Shown in pieces: positions 53,231 through 63,221 of a DNA stretch of 64,000 bases. Source of the stretch: Pedobacter antarcticus (lineage in GTDB: Bacteria; Bacteroidota; Bacteroidia; Sphingobacteriales; Sphingobacteriaceae); assembly GCF_900112985.1 (NCBI RefSeq), contig NZ_FONS01000003.1, positions 434,001-498,000 on the forward strand, given 5' to 3'. The notes beneath the pieces were generated by a model. That model saw only the letters and a list, made by a program, of their open reading frames with translations, was not told the DNA's origin and searched no databases. How positions within the stretch are numbered: position 1 is the first letter of the stretch; each line of letters opens with the position of its first letter. Position numbers and translations under genes: made by a program.

Positions 53231-53779
53231 ATGCAAAAGAGAACCCTGCTAGACGGTAAAAAATTCCAAATCACAATTAAGAGACTTTGTCATCAATTAA
53301 TTGAGAATCACAACGATTTTTCAAATACTGTTCTTATTGGAATTCAGCCACGTGGCAGTTATTTCGCCGACAGGGTTAAACAAGAGCTTTCTGCAATCCT
53401 TCCTGATAAAAACATTAGAAAGGGTAATCTGGACATCACATTCTTCCGCGATGACTTCAGAAGAAAGGATGGCATAGTATCCGCCAGCAGCAATACCATA
53501 GATTTCTTAATTGAAGGTTGCAACGTAATCCTGCTGGACGACGTACTCTGGACAGGACGCACCATCAGATCTGCGCTGGATGCTCTGCTTGCTTACGGCA
53601 GACCGGCGAAAGTAGAGCTCCTGGTTTTAATTGACAGAAGATTTTCAAGACAAATTCCCGTTGAACCGGATTATATAGGCCTGCAAGTTGACAGCATAGA
53701 TTCTCAGTTAGTGAGAGTGAGCTGGAAAGAAACGGAAGGCGAAGACAAAGTAATTTTATTATCAGAACGAAATCAATAA
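53231..53779 (+). CDS. pyrR: PyrR bifunctional protein (phosphoribosyltransferase)
   Basis: A 182-aa PRTase from the ATG at 53231. The motifs VLIGIQPRGSYFADRVKQEL and, at the PRPP-binding loop, VILLDDVLWTGRTIRSALDA are those of PyrR, followed by LVLIDRRFSRQIPVEPDYIG. In Firmicutes it binds pyr mRNA for attenuation; in this phylum its regulatory role is unclear. With only about ten leader bases, attenuation of its own transcript is unlikely. It starts a two-gene unit with pyrB, three bases away. Confidence 0.93.
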   Translation: MQKRTLLDGKKFQITIKRLCHQLIENHNDFSNTVLIGIQPRGSYFADRVKQELSAILPDKNIRKGNLDITFFRDDFRRKDGIVSASSNTIDFLIEGCNVILLDDVLWTGRTIRSALDALLAYGRPAKVELLVLIDRRFSRQIPVEPDYIGLQVDSIDSQLVRVSWKETEGEDKVILLSERNQ

Positions 53780-53782
53780 GCA

Positions 53783-54715
53783 ATGGCAGCAGATAAACTA
53801 TCAACCAGACATCTTTTAGGTATTAAGGACATTAACCTGAATGATATTGAATTGATTTTCGAAACTGCAGATAATTTCAAGGACGTGATTAACCGTCCGA
53901 TCAAAAGGGTTCCTTCCCTGCGTGATATTACTATTGCAAATATTTTCTTCGAAAATTCTACGCGTACAAAACTTTCATTTGAACTTGCCGAAAAAAGGCT
54001 GTCTGCTGATGTAATCAATTTCGCAGCTTCGTCTTCTTCTGTCAGCAAAGGCGAGACTCTGATTGACACTGTCAATAATATCCTTTCCATGAAGGTGGAT
54101 ATGGTTGTAATGAGACATCCTTATGCAGGTGCAGGGGTATTCCTAAGCAAACATATCAACGCACAGATTGTAAATGCCGGCGATGGCGCACATGAACACC
54201 CAACTCAGGCATTGCTTGATGCGTATTCGATTCGCCAGAAGTTAGGCGAAGTACGGGGCAAAAAGGTAGTGATTGTAGGAGATATCCTGCACTCCCGTGT
54301 GGCTATCTCTAATATTCTGTGTCTGCAGAAACTGGGAGCAGAAGTAATGGTCTGCGGTCCTGCAACCCTGATACCCAAACATATTGCCAGCCTTGGTGTG
54401 AAAGTTGAACATGACCTGATTACTGCATTAAACTGGTGTGACGTGGCTAATATGCTGCGCATTCAGCTGGAACGTCAGGATATCAAATATTTCCCCTCCC
54501 TAAGGGAATATGCTATGATGTACGGTCTGAACAAGAAAATTCTTGACAACTTGAATAAAGAAATCATTGTCATGCACCCGGGCCCGATAAACCGGGGTGT
54601 GGAGATTACAAGTGATGTCGCCGACAGCAAACAGTCCATCATCCTGGAACAGGTCGAAAACGGAGTTGCAATACGAATGGCGGTATTATATCTGCTCGCT
54701 TCTCAAAGGGATTAA
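53783..54715 (+). CDS. pyrB: Aspartate carbamoyltransferase, catalytic subunit
   Basis: A 310-aa ATCase. The carbamoyl-phosphate site is FFENSTRTKLSFELAEKRL, and ASSSSVSKGETLIDTVNN, MRHPYAGAGVFLSKHI, AGDGAHEHPTQALLDAYSI and VMHPGPINRGVEITSDVADS complete the signature. It commits carbamoyl phosphate to pyrimidine synthesis. It is co-transcribed with pyrR. No pyrI-type regulatory chain is nearby. Confidence 0.97.
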   Translation: MAADKLSTRHLLGIKDINLNDIELIFETADNFKDVINRPIKRVPSLRDITIANIFFENSTRTKLSFELAEKRLSADVINFAASSSSVSKGETLIDTVNNILSMKVDMVVMRHPYAGAGVFLSKHINAQIVNAGDGAHEHPTQALLDAYSIRQKLGEVRGKKVVIVGDILHSRVAISNILCLQKLGAEVMVCGPATLIPKHIASLGVKVEHDLITALNWCDVANMLRIQLERQDIKYFPSLREYAMMYGLNKKILDNLNKEIIVMHPGPINRGVEITSDVADSKQSIILEQVENGVAIRMAVLYLLASQRD

Positions 54716-55018
54716 GTACAAGTTCTTTATCGGTATACCATTTTTTTCATCTTTACGTTAAACAGTGTTATTAACACTTGTTAACTTCTTATGTTAACAA
54801 GCTGCATTACAATATTTATATTAGCACCAAACGTATTAGATCCAGATTAAAACGAGGTACTGTCAGACATGAACGGATTCGTCCGGCACGAACTGATAAG
54901 GAGACAGAAATTTAAATTAAATACAGGCTTTAATTCAATTTATAAACGAGAATACACAAATAGCTAATGAAGAATGGACACTCATCATAGCTTCATAACC
55001 TATAAGAAACTATATCCA
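54716..55018. other. 303-bp leader region before the TPR envelope operon
   Basis: Contains the inverted repeats listed next and an AT-rich leader, with no gene that I recognise. A frame with an ATG at 54974 joins the TPR gene but lacks a signal peptide at that start. Confidence 0.4.
54764..54801. promoter_or_regulatory. Overlapping palindromes upstream of the envelope operon
   Basis: AGTGTTA-T-TAACACT (54764-54778) is a perfect dyad, immediately overlapped by CTTGTTAAC-N7-GTTAACAAG (54777-54801), also perfect. GTTAA/TTAAC elements recur five times in 45 bp. It is probably a regulator binding region about 220 bp before the TPR gene. Confidence 0.45.
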
Positions 55019-58000
55019 ATGAAAAAAAAATACCTTTATATTCCTCTCGTACTAGCAGGGAACCTTAGCGTAGGCTATGCACAGGTAAACTCGCTGGTTA
55101 ATCTGAACAAGAACTACCAAACTGGCCTCGAACTGCTGGATAATGAAAAATATGTTGCTGCCGCCCAACAATTCAGGTTGGTAGAACAAGTGAGAATTAA
55201 GCCGGGAACACAACAGGAAAGCAACGCCGAGCTTTCCATGCTTAAGGAAAACGCCAAGTTCTACGCGGCTGTATGTGCTCTTGAGCTCGGTAATGGAGAT
55301 GCAGAGGGACTTTTTCAGAAATTTATAAGGGAATATCCATTAAATCCAAATACCAAACTGGCTTATTTCCATGTAGGTAAAGCATATTTTGCTCAAAAAA
55401 ATTACGCAAAAGCTCTGGAATGGTTCGAAAAAACAGATCCTTCAACACTTTCTCAAAAGCAAAGAACTGAATATCAGTTTAAACAAGGGTATGCTTATTT
55501 TGAAGAAAAGAACATGGAGAAAGCTGAACCATTGTTCGAGGAGGTTAAAAAGGTTGACGGTCCTTTTCAAGAAAGCGCAACTTATTATTTTGCCTATATC
55601 AATTACCTGAATAAGGAATATAAAACGGCACTTACAAACTTTGAAAAGTTAAAGGGTTCCACCACTTATGAAGCAAGCTACCCATACTATATTACTTCAA
55701 TGTATTACCTGGACGAGCGTTATGATGATGTAATCAGCTACGCAGTCCCAATTTTAAGTAGCTCAAAGCAACAGTTCGAAGCAGAAATGCTGAGCTTAAT
55801 TGCAGCGTCTTATTTCGCAAAATCTGACTTTAAGAAATCGGAACAGTATTTCCGTGAATTCTACGCTAAAAGTACGAGCACTACGAAAAATAATCTTTTC
55901 ATCTATCAATACGGTTACTCACTTTTCCAACTTGGTCAATACAAGGAGTCTGTCCCTGTACTCGAACAGCTGAACACCGATGATGTTTACCTGCAGAGTG
56001 GTATGCACACACTTGGTCGTTCATTTTTAAAGTTGAATAACAAGGAGAAAGCGAGAAGTGCTTTCTTCAGGGCTTCAAGATTGGAATTTGACCGGGTTAC
56101 ACAGGAAGACGCCTGGATTAACTATGCCCGGTTGAGTTATGAACTTGATTTCAACCAGCAGGCCCTGGAATCTACCCAAAGTTTCCTGAAACAGTTTCCT
56201 ACGTCAAGAAAGCTAAACGATGCTAAAACTTTATTGGGCGAGATTCTTTTAACCAGCAAAAATTACCAGGCTGCAATTGATATCCTGGAACCAATAACCA
56301 ATAAGTCTCCAGAGGCCGAAGAAGCTTATCAGAAAGTTACTTACTTCAGAGGGCTGGAATTTTATAATGAACGGGCATTCCCGAACGCGCTTTCCATGTT
56401 CCTGCGTTCCAATAAATTCCCGAACGATCAGGAAATCCATGCACTGAGCACCTATTGGATGGCTGAATCAATGTATGAATTGCGCAAATTCGGTGAATCG
56501 GTAAAAACGTTCGAAAAGTTTCTTACTATGCCGGGTGCGAGCAAAACCAAAGTATACAACTTCGCAAATTACGCCTTGGCATATGCAGCTTTCGAAGATG
56601 AAAAATATTCAAAAGCTGCTAATTATTTCGAACGCTTCCTTAGTGGTAACGATAAAGATAAAAATACAGTGGTTGATGCAACTGTCCGTTTAGCAGATGC
56701 GTATTTCGTCAATAAAAGTTACGGTAATGCTTTAAGTTATTATGATCGTATCATCAGCGACCGCTCGACCGGTGAGGATTACGCGCTATTCCAACGTGGA
56801 ATGATTCAGGGTCTTCAGGGACAGGATGATGCGAAGATAGCTACAATGCAAAATTTACTGGCCCAGTTCCCATCTTCTAATTATGCGGATGACGCCGGCT
56901 TTGAAACTGCTTATACCTATTTTAATAAGGGTGATCTGGACAAATCAAAAAATGACCTGACGTCTTTACTCAGCAAATATCCTAACAGTAGTTATGTGCC
57001 ACGTGCACTGGTAACTATCGGACTTGTACAGTATAATCAAGATCAGGATGATGCTGCATTAGGAACTTTCAAAAAGGTTATAACTGACTATCCAAGTTCT
57101 GCTGAAGCGAAACAGGCTCTGGAGTCCATTAAAAATATCTATGTTGACCGTAGTGACGCAAATGGGTTTATCGATTATGCGAATACTACGCCGATTGGTA
57201 ACTATACTGTCGCGGAGCAAGATAATATCGTCTTCCAGGCAGCTAATAATCACTACCTGAAAGGTGATGCACAGTCTACGGTAGAAAGTGTGAATGCTTA
57301 CTTCGATAAATTCCCGAAATCTATTCATGCGAAGGAAGCGAGATTTATACGTGCTGAGTCGCTAGTAAAATTAGGTAAACCTGATCTGGCAGTTCCGGAT
57401 TATGAATTTATCCTGAATGACTGGACAAGCGAATATACAGAGCGCTCACTGATCAGTATTTCAAAACTGTATCTGGCCCAGAATAAATATAATGAGGCTA
57501 TTGTCTATCTGAAAAGACTAGAAACTACGGCTGATTTTAAGGTTCATTACGCCTTTGCAATTAACAACCTGCTGAAGTCTTACAGTGCCTTGAATATGCC
57601 TGATGACGTTTTAAAATATGTTCAGCTGACTAAAGAATCAGATAAGGCTTCTGAAGAGGATATTAACAGTGTTGATCTCTATGCAGGAAAAGCTTACCTG
57701 TTAAAGGCAGATACAGCTGCTGCACAGAAGGCATTTACAAATGTTGTTAGCAAGACGAAGACGTTAGCTGCTGCTGAGGCGAAGTATAATGTTGCCGCGA
57801 TCCAATATGCTAAACATGATTATAAAGGCTCGCAGAAAACTTGTTTCGATTTGATTAACAATATGGCCTCGTATGAGTACTGGGTAGGAAAATCTTTCAT
57901 CTTGCTCGCTGACAATTACCTGGCGCTGAAAGATAAATTACAAGCTAAAAGCACTTTGCTAAGTATCATTGATAATTATGAGGGTAAAGATGAAATTGTG

Positions 58001-58036
58001 GCTACTGCCAAAGAAAAATTAGAGAAAATTAAATAA
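55019..58036 (+). CDS. Large secreted TPR-repeat protein
   Basis: A 1005-aa protein from the ATG at 55019, which gives a signal peptide (YIPLVLAGNLSVGYA-QV). It is made of many tetratricopeptide repeats of 33-36 residues, e.g. LAYFHVGKAYFAQKNYAKAL and SYPYYITSMYYLDERYDDVI, and shorter degenerate ones to the end. It resembles Bacteroidota YbgF/BamD-like TPR assembly proteins. It starts an operon continuing with a barrel protein (11 bases later), a HU-CCDC81/SPOR protein, ExbB, ExbD, TonB-like protein and folC. It is likely a periplasmic scaffold. Confidence 0.85.
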   Translation: MKKKYLYIPLVLAGNLSVGYAQVNSLVNLNKNYQTGLELLDNEKYVAAAQQFRLVEQVRIKPGTQQESNAELSMLKENAKFYAAVCALELGNGDAEGLFQKFIREYPLNPNTKLAYFHVGKAYFAQKNYAKALEWFEKTDPSTLSQKQRTEYQFKQGYAYFEEKNMEKAEPLFEEVKKVDGPFQESATYYFAYINYLNKEYKTALTNFEKLKGSTTYEASYPYYITSMYYLDERYDDVISYAVPILSSSKQQFEAEMLSLIAASYFAKSDFKKSEQYFREFYAKSTSTTKNNLFIYQYGYSLFQLGQYKESVPVLEQLNTDDVYLQSGMHTLGRSFLKLNNKEKARSAFFRASRLEFDRVTQEDAWINYARLSYELDFNQQALESTQSFLKQFPTSRKLNDAKTLLGEILLTSKNYQAAIDILEPITNKSPEAEEAYQKVTYFRGLEFYNERAFPNALSMFLRSNKFPNDQEIHALSTYWMAESMYELRKFGESVKTFEKFLTMPGASKTKVYNFANYALAYAAFEDEKYSKAANYFERFLSGNDKDKNTVVDATVRLADAYFVNKSYGNALSYYDRIISDRSTGEDYALFQRGMIQGLQGQDDAKIATMQNLLAQFPSSNYADDAGFETAYTYFNKGDLDKSKNDLTSLLSKYPNSSYVPRALVTIGLVQYNQDQDDAALGTFKKVITDYPSSAEAKQALESIKNIYVDRSDANGFIDYANTTPIGNYTVAEQDNIVFQAANNHYLKGDAQSTVESVNAYFDKFPKSIHAKEARFIRAESLVKLGKPDLAVPDYEFILNDWTSEYTERSLISISKLYLAQNKYNEAIVYLKRLETTADFKVHYAFAINNLLKSYSALNMPDDVLKYVQLTKESDKASEEDINSVDLYAGKAYLLKADTAAAQKAFTNVVSKTKTLAAAEAKYNVAAIQYAKHDYKGSQKTCFDLINNMASYEYWVGKSFILLADNYLALKDKLQAKSTLLSIIDNYEGKDEIVATAKEKLEKIK

Positions 58037-58047
58037 GAACGAGCATC

Positions 58048-59763
58048 ATGAGATTGAGCACACTCCTATATACAACTATTTTCTGCTTCACGGCAGGTAC
58101 CTTGTCCTTAAAGGCACAGGACAAAAAAACTACTGAAAAAACTATTGAAAAGAAAACGGACGATAAGGCTGTAACTGAAGAAATTGAAGTGGTAAGACCT
58201 TACAAACCGATTCTTGCCGAAGCTGTAAAGCTGAGAAGAAGTCCGGATCTGAATGATGTAAAAACTTATAAAGCAAGGTTTAACTATAGCCTGACCGACC
58301 GTAAGCTGGAACTGAATTCTGATATCGATAAATTATATGCACAGGAAGTTGCTGCCGAAAAGGAGTACGACCTCATCAATAACTATGTTAAGCTTGGCGG
58401 TGGTTCTGCAGGTACAATTCTTGGAGAAGCGTATATAAACAATGGCCGCGATGAAGCTTTACAGGTTGGTGGTTTTTTCAAACACTTTAGCCAGGAAGGC
58501 AAATTGAAAGACCAGAAATTCAATCAACAGCAGCTAAGTATATTTGGCCGTAACATTCAGGATAATTTCGTTCTGAGCGGACGCTTGAATTATGAAAGAA
58601 AAGGTCTCTATTTCTATGGTTTTGATGAGACAAACCCTGAGCGTAATTTAAATCCTGGTAAACAAGCTTTTAATTTCATCGAAGCGGAAGGTGAAATTGT
58701 AAATAAATACACGGAAGATGAAGATGCTTTCAGTTATGCTGCGAAAGTAAACGGATATATATGGTCTGACCAATATGCTGCGAAAGAAAATTCAATCGTG
58801 ATCAACGGTTATCTGAATAAGCGTATCAGTAGCTTTAATCTTGGCTTAGCTGCTTCAGCTGACTTCGGTAAAACCAAAGATATCAACACAAGTTTTTCGA
58901 ATAACCTGTTACGTTTAAATCCTTATATCAGGTTAGAGACGAACGGTGTGAAAATTAATGCAGGTATTAATTTTGTCCAGGAATTCGGAATGAAATCCGA
59001 AAGCAGGATCTTCCCTGCTGTAACGGCTGATTTCACGCTTATCCCAGAATACCTGCAAATCTTTGCTGAGGTAAAAGGCGATGTCAATAAAACGACCATG
59101 AAGGAATTAACGGATGAAAATCCATTCCTGAACAGCAACATCAACATTCAGAACTCAGTTGAAAAATTGAGTTTCAGCGCCGGTATTAAAGGTACAGGTG
59201 GTCCTGGATTTGGCTACAAAGCAAAAGTATACCGCAAGGAAATTACTGATATGCCCCTATTCGTAAACAACTTTAATGACTTCAACAAGTTTGATGTTAT
59301 TTATGATTTTGGTAACATGAAATTATTAGGTCTGGAAGGTGAAATCTCCGTTCAAATCAGCGATCAGTTAAAATGGACTGGAAAACTGAACCTTGAGGAC
59401 TACAAACCCGCTTCCGAATCTTACAGCTGGTTTAAACCGCAGTTAAGGATCAGCTCCAACCTGATGTATAAAATTACCAACAAGATTGATTTTAATGCAT
59501 CTGTTGCAATTCAGGATGCAAGTGACGCAAAGATCTATACTTCTCAGCCTGCAAGCCCTTATATTATCCCTGACAAAAATATTGAGATGTTAGGCAATGT
59601 TAAAGGTTTCGTTGATCTGGGAATTGGTGCTGGTTACAAAATCAATAATCAATTCTCGGTTTTTGCAAAAGCAAACAATATTCTGAATAACAAATACAGT
59701 AAATATCTATACTACCAAGCAATTGGTGTAAACGTATTCGGCGGGCTTAGTTATTCTTTTTAG
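58048..59763 (+). CDS. Outer-membrane beta-barrel protein (TonB-receptor-like, no clear plug)
   Basis: A 571-aa protein with a signal peptide (LYTTIFCFTAGTLSLKA-QD). A lysine- and threonine-rich linker (about 25-48) precedes a motif EEIEVVRPYKPILAEAVKLR, then beta-barrel strands with aromatic-polar alternation (NYVKLGGGSAGTILGEAYIN, LSGRLNYERKGLYFYGFDET), ending in FAKANNILNNKYSKYLYYQA and a final GLSYSF strand. The usual SusC/TonB plug signatures are absent. It lies between the TPR gene and the SPOR gene and is likely the outer-membrane part of the envelope complex. Confidence 0.8.
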   Translation: MRLSTLLYTTIFCFTAGTLSLKAQDKKTTEKTIEKKTDDKAVTEEIEVVRPYKPILAEAVKLRRSPDLNDVKTYKARFNYSLTDRKLELNSDIDKLYAQEVAAEKEYDLINNYVKLGGGSAGTILGEAYINNGRDEALQVGGFFKHFSQEGKLKDQKFNQQQLSIFGRNIQDNFVLSGRLNYERKGLYFYGFDETNPERNLNPGKQAFNFIEAEGEIVNKYTEDEDAFSYAAKVNGYIWSDQYAAKENSIVINGYLNKRISSFNLGLAASADFGKTKDINTSFSNNLLRLNPYIRLETNGVKINAGINFVQEFGMKSESRIFPAVTADFTLIPEYLQIFAEVKGDVNKTTMKELTDENPFLNSNINIQNSVEKLSFSAGIKGTGGPGFGYKAKVYRKEITDMPLFVNNFNDFNKFDVIYDFGNMKLLGLEGEISVQISDQLKWTGKLNLEDYKPASESYSWFKPQLRISSNLMYKITNKIDFNASVAIQDASDAKIYTSQPASPYIIPDKNIEMLGNVKGFVDLGIGAGYKINNQFSVFAKANNILNNKYSKYLYYQAIGVNVFGGLSYSF

Positions 59764-59816
59764 GCAATTCAAACTATTAATTGGTTGATACAGAATTAAA
59801 ATTTATTTTTACCAGA

Positions 59817-61250
59817 ATGGATATCTTGTCTTACCTTTCCGAACTTCTTCAAACGCGTAAATCTGTAGGCATTTCCGGGTTGGGAACAGTTTATAAGAAA
59901 AAAGTACCAGGAAGGTATGATGCTGACACTCATTCGTTTCTTCCCCCTGGTTTTGTTCTGGATTTTACTACTGATATTCAGGAAGAGTCTGCTCTTCCTG
60001 AATATATATGCCAGGAAAAACATGTTACTGCTGATACTGCGGCCTACGTTATCGAAGAGTTCAGCAAGGAAATAAACCAACAGCTTGAAGCAGGCAAAGA
60101 AGTCGACTTTGGCAGTCTTGGTAAATTATTGATCATAGATCAAAAAATACGTCTTGTACCGGCTGACTCAGCTATTGAAGGCAGCGAATATTACGGTCTT
60201 CCGCCTGTGGAGGAATCGCCTGAAGTCAATATACCAGTAACAGATCAATCTGAAGAAATTGAAAATGACGGGCAGGATAATCCGGCAACGGAGATCTTCC
60301 CTGAAACTCCTGCTGCAGATGACGCTATCGGAACCCCAGTTAACGATGAGGTGGACGATACCGAAATACAGCAAGATGAAGTTGACCCGGCATCGTTGAT
60401 TTCCACACCGGTGCCACCTATGGAGAATCCGGTTGTGTTAGAGACGACTAGCACTGCAGGTACTGCTATTCCCTTGGACTCAGCTTCAGCTAAAACGGAA
60501 AACGATCAGCAAATATTCAAGAAGTCTATCAATGATCAGTTTAAAACTGAAGAACAGCTTAGATCGGAAATTGAAGCGCTCAATTATTACCGCTCTAAAT
60601 CTCCTGTTTCTAAACCTATTATTAAAGAGGATGACGAGCTGTTATGGAAATTAAAAAAGAAAGAGGAAATCACTCCAGATCCGGTCATCGAGCAAGAACC
60701 GGTTGTTCCCTTCTATCAGTCAGAAGATGAAGAAGTCAGGGGGACACCTGCTTACCTTAAAATTATATATGCACTTTTAATTCTGGGCATTATTGCAGGA
60801 GCGGCCTATGTTATTCAGCCATCCTTATTTAATGTAATCACGGGAAATAAACCCGGTATGCCACACCCTTCCCAACAGACCGGCCCGGTTTCGTCTCCAG
60901 CAGCTCCACTTACTGATTCTTCAGTGAAGGACAGTATAAATAAAGACAAACCAGCTATTATAGTTGATTCTGTTTCCAAAATATCCAAACCGGTCGCAGC
61001 ACTGGACACAGCTACGCTCTATGAAATTATAGGCGCTTCTATGCATGACAAGAAGGAAGCTGATGCTTTTATAGCGTTAATGAAAAAAAGCGGAATTGAG
61101 GCTAAGGTAGTTACGAACATGGCTGGAAGAAGACTAAAAATGAGTATTGGAACGTTTAAGGATGAAGAGACCGCAAAGCAGGAGCTTGAGAAGTTATCTC
61201 ATAGATTAAAAATACCGGGTATTTACATTTATAAAAACAAACAAAAATAA
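59817..61250 (+). CDS. HU-CCDC81-like and SPOR-domain protein
   Basis: A 477-aa protein from the ATG at 59817. The N-terminus (MDILSYLSELLQTRKSVGIS) and following ILSY-type segment fit the bacterial HU-CCDC81 domains, about 1-130 (EESALPEYICQEKHVTADTA, EVDFGSLGKLLIIDQKIRLV). A long acidic, proline-rich linker follows. A single transmembrane segment (IIYALLILGIIAGAAYVI, about 325-342) leads to a short spacer and a C-terminal SPOR domain (TLYEIIGASMHDKKEADAFI, IGTFKDEETAKQELEKLSHR). SPOR domains bind denuded septal peptidoglycan, so the protein probably spans the inner membrane with a cytoplasmic N-terminus and a periplasmic SPOR domain. It sits directly before exbB. Confidence 0.88.
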   Translation: MDILSYLSELLQTRKSVGISGLGTVYKKKVPGRYDADTHSFLPPGFVLDFTTDIQEESALPEYICQEKHVTADTAAYVIEEFSKEINQQLEAGKEVDFGSLGKLLIIDQKIRLVPADSAIEGSEYYGLPPVEESPEVNIPVTDQSEEIENDGQDNPATEIFPETPAADDAIGTPVNDEVDDTEIQQDEVDPASLISTPVPPMENPVVLETTSTAGTAIPLDSASAKTENDQQIFKKSINDQFKTEEQLRSEIEALNYYRSKSPVSKPIIKEDDELLWKLKKKEEITPDPVIEQEPVVPFYQSEDEEVRGTPAYLKIIYALLILGIIAGAAYVIQPSLFNVITGNKPGMPHPSQQTGPVSSPAAPLTDSSVKDSINKDKPAIIVDSVSKISKPVAALDTATLYEIIGASMHDKKEADAFIALMKKSGIEAKVVTNMAGRRLKMSIGTFKDEETAKQELEKLSHRLKIPGIYIYKNKQK

Positions 61251-61252
61251 AT

Positions 61253-61963
61253 ATGATCACATTGTTACAGGTTACTACAGATACAGGAAACCAATTAGCT
61301 GATACCGCGCACGTAGTTAACCAAGTTGTCACTGGAGCAGCGCAGGAGTTACACTTTTTCGATCTTTTAATCAAAGGTGGATGGGTAATGATTCCCCTTG
61401 CAATACTTGCATTTACAGGTCTGGTTATTTTTGTTGAACGTTATTTGACTATAAGAAAAGCTTCTAAACAGGAGACAAACCTTATGCTCCAAATCAAACA
61501 ATACATCCATGAAGGAAGACTGGAAAATGCAATTGCACTTTGCAGAAATACAAACTCTCCGCTTGGTCGTATGTTGGAGAAGGGATTAAAACGTATCGGA
61601 CGTCCAATTAAAGATATTGAAGCTGCAATTGAAAATGTTGGGAAGCTGGAAGTATCAAAATTGGAGAAAAACATCAGTATCCTCGGTATTGTTGCCGGTA
61701 TAGCACCGATGTTAGGTTTCGTAGGTACAATTATTGGTGTAATCACGATTTTCCATGACGTTTCCATTAAAGGGGCTATTGAGATCGGTACTATTTCAGG
61801 CGGTCTGTATACGAAAATGATTACTTCAGCAACAGGGCTGGTAGTTGGTATCATCGCATATGTTCTATATCATATTCTGAATGCAATGGTGGAGCGGATC
61901 ATTCTGAGAATGGAAACTGACGCATTGGAATTTATTGATTTATTAGAAGAGCCAGGAAAATAA
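61253..61963 (+). CDS. MotA/TolQ/ExbB proton-channel family protein
   Basis: A 236-aa ExbB/TolQ protein with the three expected membrane segments: GGWVMIPLAILAFTGLVIFV near 43-62, a long segment with GIAPMLGFVGTIIGVITIFH, and ITSATGLVVGIIAYVLYHIL. The last two match the conserved proton-channel core. With ExbD/TolR it turns proton flow into mechanical force on a TonB/TolA partner. It begins two bases after the SPOR gene and overlaps exbD by one base. Confidence 0.93.
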   Translation: MITLLQVTTDTGNQLADTAHVVNQVVTGAAQELHFFDLLIKGGWVMIPLAILAFTGLVIFVERYLTIRKASKQETNLMLQIKQYIHEGRLENAIALCRNTNSPLGRMLEKGLKRIGRPIKDIEAAIENVGKLEVSKLEKNISILGIVAGIAPMLGFVGTIIGVITIFHDVSIKGAIEIGTISGGLYTKMITSATGLVVGIIAYVLYHILNAMVERIILRMETDALEFIDLLEEPGK

Positions 61964-62364
61964 TGAATCTACGTAAAAGAAATAAAGGACACGTTGAAGT
62001 CCATACTTCAGCATTGAATGATATCATGTTTTTTCTGATGTTGTTCTTCCTCCTGGCATCCGCTGTGGTGAATCCACAGGTTGTTAAATTATTACTGCCG
62101 AGATCGGAATCCGGACAACAGTCATCAGCTCAAAAAACTGTAACTGTTTCGATTGATGAAAATCTCAAATATTATGTGGAGAAACAAGCGGTAACTTTGG
62201 AAAGCATGAAAAGTGCAATCGAAGCTTATCAGCAGGCATCTCCTGATCTGACTATTGTATTATATGTGGCCAGAGGGGTTTCAATTGAAAATACAATGGC
62301 TGTTTTCGACGTAGCAAATCAATTAAAACTGAAAGTTGTATTAGCAGTAGAACCTAAAAAATAA
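61963..62364 (+). CDS. ExbD/TolR-family protein
   Basis: A 133-aa ExbD/TolR protein with a single N-terminal membrane segment containing the essential aspartate in the pattern LNDIMFFLMLFFLLASAVVN. The periplasmic domain (VTVSIDENLKYYVEKQAVTL, MAVFDVANQLKLKVVLAVEP) is typical. It overlaps exbB by one base and the TonB-like gene by one base, indicating a tightly coupled operon. Confidence 0.93.
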   Translation: MNLRKRNKGHVEVHTSALNDIMFFLMLFFLLASAVVNPQVVKLLLPRSESGQQSSAQKTVTVSIDENLKYYVEKQAVTLESMKSAIEAYQQASPDLTIVLYVARGVSIENTMAVFDVANQLKLKVVLAVEPKK

Positions 62365-63182
62365 TGACTCACTATAACGAGGAAAATAACTACCCTAAAG
62401 CCATTGCCATTTCTACCGGTATCATGGCTGTATTGCTGATACTAAGTCTTTTTATTGCTATAGGCACATTCAAGCCTGCAGAAGAAGCAGGTATGGGCGG
62501 AATGGTAGTTAATTATGGAACTTCAGTTGAGGGAATGGGTACGGACTATACAAGTATAGAAGAACCCTCCGCAGATCCTAATGCCAATAACGAGCTTCCG
62601 GACAAAGTAGTTCCTGATCAGGAAGTTACTCCTGTTAAATCATCACAAAGCAGTGATAAGGAAGTTGTAACGCAAAATACTGAAGAGGCCGTAAGTATTC
62701 AGACTAAGAAAACGGCTAAACCGTCTGCACCTGCAGCGACCACAGTAACAGCGAAACCAGCTCCCCCTGCTATAAACCAAAATGCACTATATAAAGGTAA
62801 AGCTAATAAGGGAACAGGACAGGGCGATGGAACTGGCTCCACTCCTGGAAATCAAGGATCTGTAAATGGAGACCCGCTGGCAAATAATTATGGCGAAGGT
62901 GGTTCTGGATTTGGAAACACGCCAATTGCACTGCGCCGTTTTACAAACCTGGTGACTCCACAGGATGACGGTCAAAAAACAGGGAAAATTGCTGTTAGAA
63001 TTACCATCAATAAGCAAGGTATAGTTGTAGATGCTGTCCCTGGTGTAAAAGGCACTACGTTACAAGACATTGATCTGTGGAATAAATGTAAGACTGCAGT
63101 TATGGGTGCCCGCCTAAATCAATCGGATTCAGCACCTGACCTTCAGGTAGGTGTAGTTGTTTTCAACTTTAAAGTGAAATAA
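62364..63182 (+). CDS. TonB-like energy transducer
   Basis: A 272-aa protein with one N-terminal membrane segment (AISTGIMAVLLILSLFIAIG), a long proline/threonine/lysine-rich linker (about 95-150) and a C-terminal TonB-type domain (GKIAVRITINKQGIVVDAVP, VGVVVFNFKVK). This topology is that of TonB proteins that carry ExbB/ExbD energy across the periplasm. With the preceding genes it makes a complete proton-driven envelope module in one operon. Final candidate partner of the outer-membrane barrel at 58048. Confidence 0.88.
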   Translation: MTHYNEENNYPKAIAISTGIMAVLLILSLFIAIGTFKPAEEAGMGGMVVNYGTSVEGMGTDYTSIEEPSADPNANNELPDKVVPDQEVTPVKSSQSSDKEVVTQNTEEAVSIQTKKTAKPSAPAATTVTAKPAPPAINQNALYKGKANKGTGQGDGTGSTPGNQGSVNGDPLANNYGEGGSGFGNTPIALRRFTNLVTPQDDGQKTGKIAVRITINKQGIVVDAVPGVKGTTLQDIDLWNKCKTAVMGARLNQSDSAPDLQVGVVVFNFKVK

Positions 63183-63221
63183 TCATAATTCCTGATACTT
63201 TTGCAGTATTAGTTTGAACTC

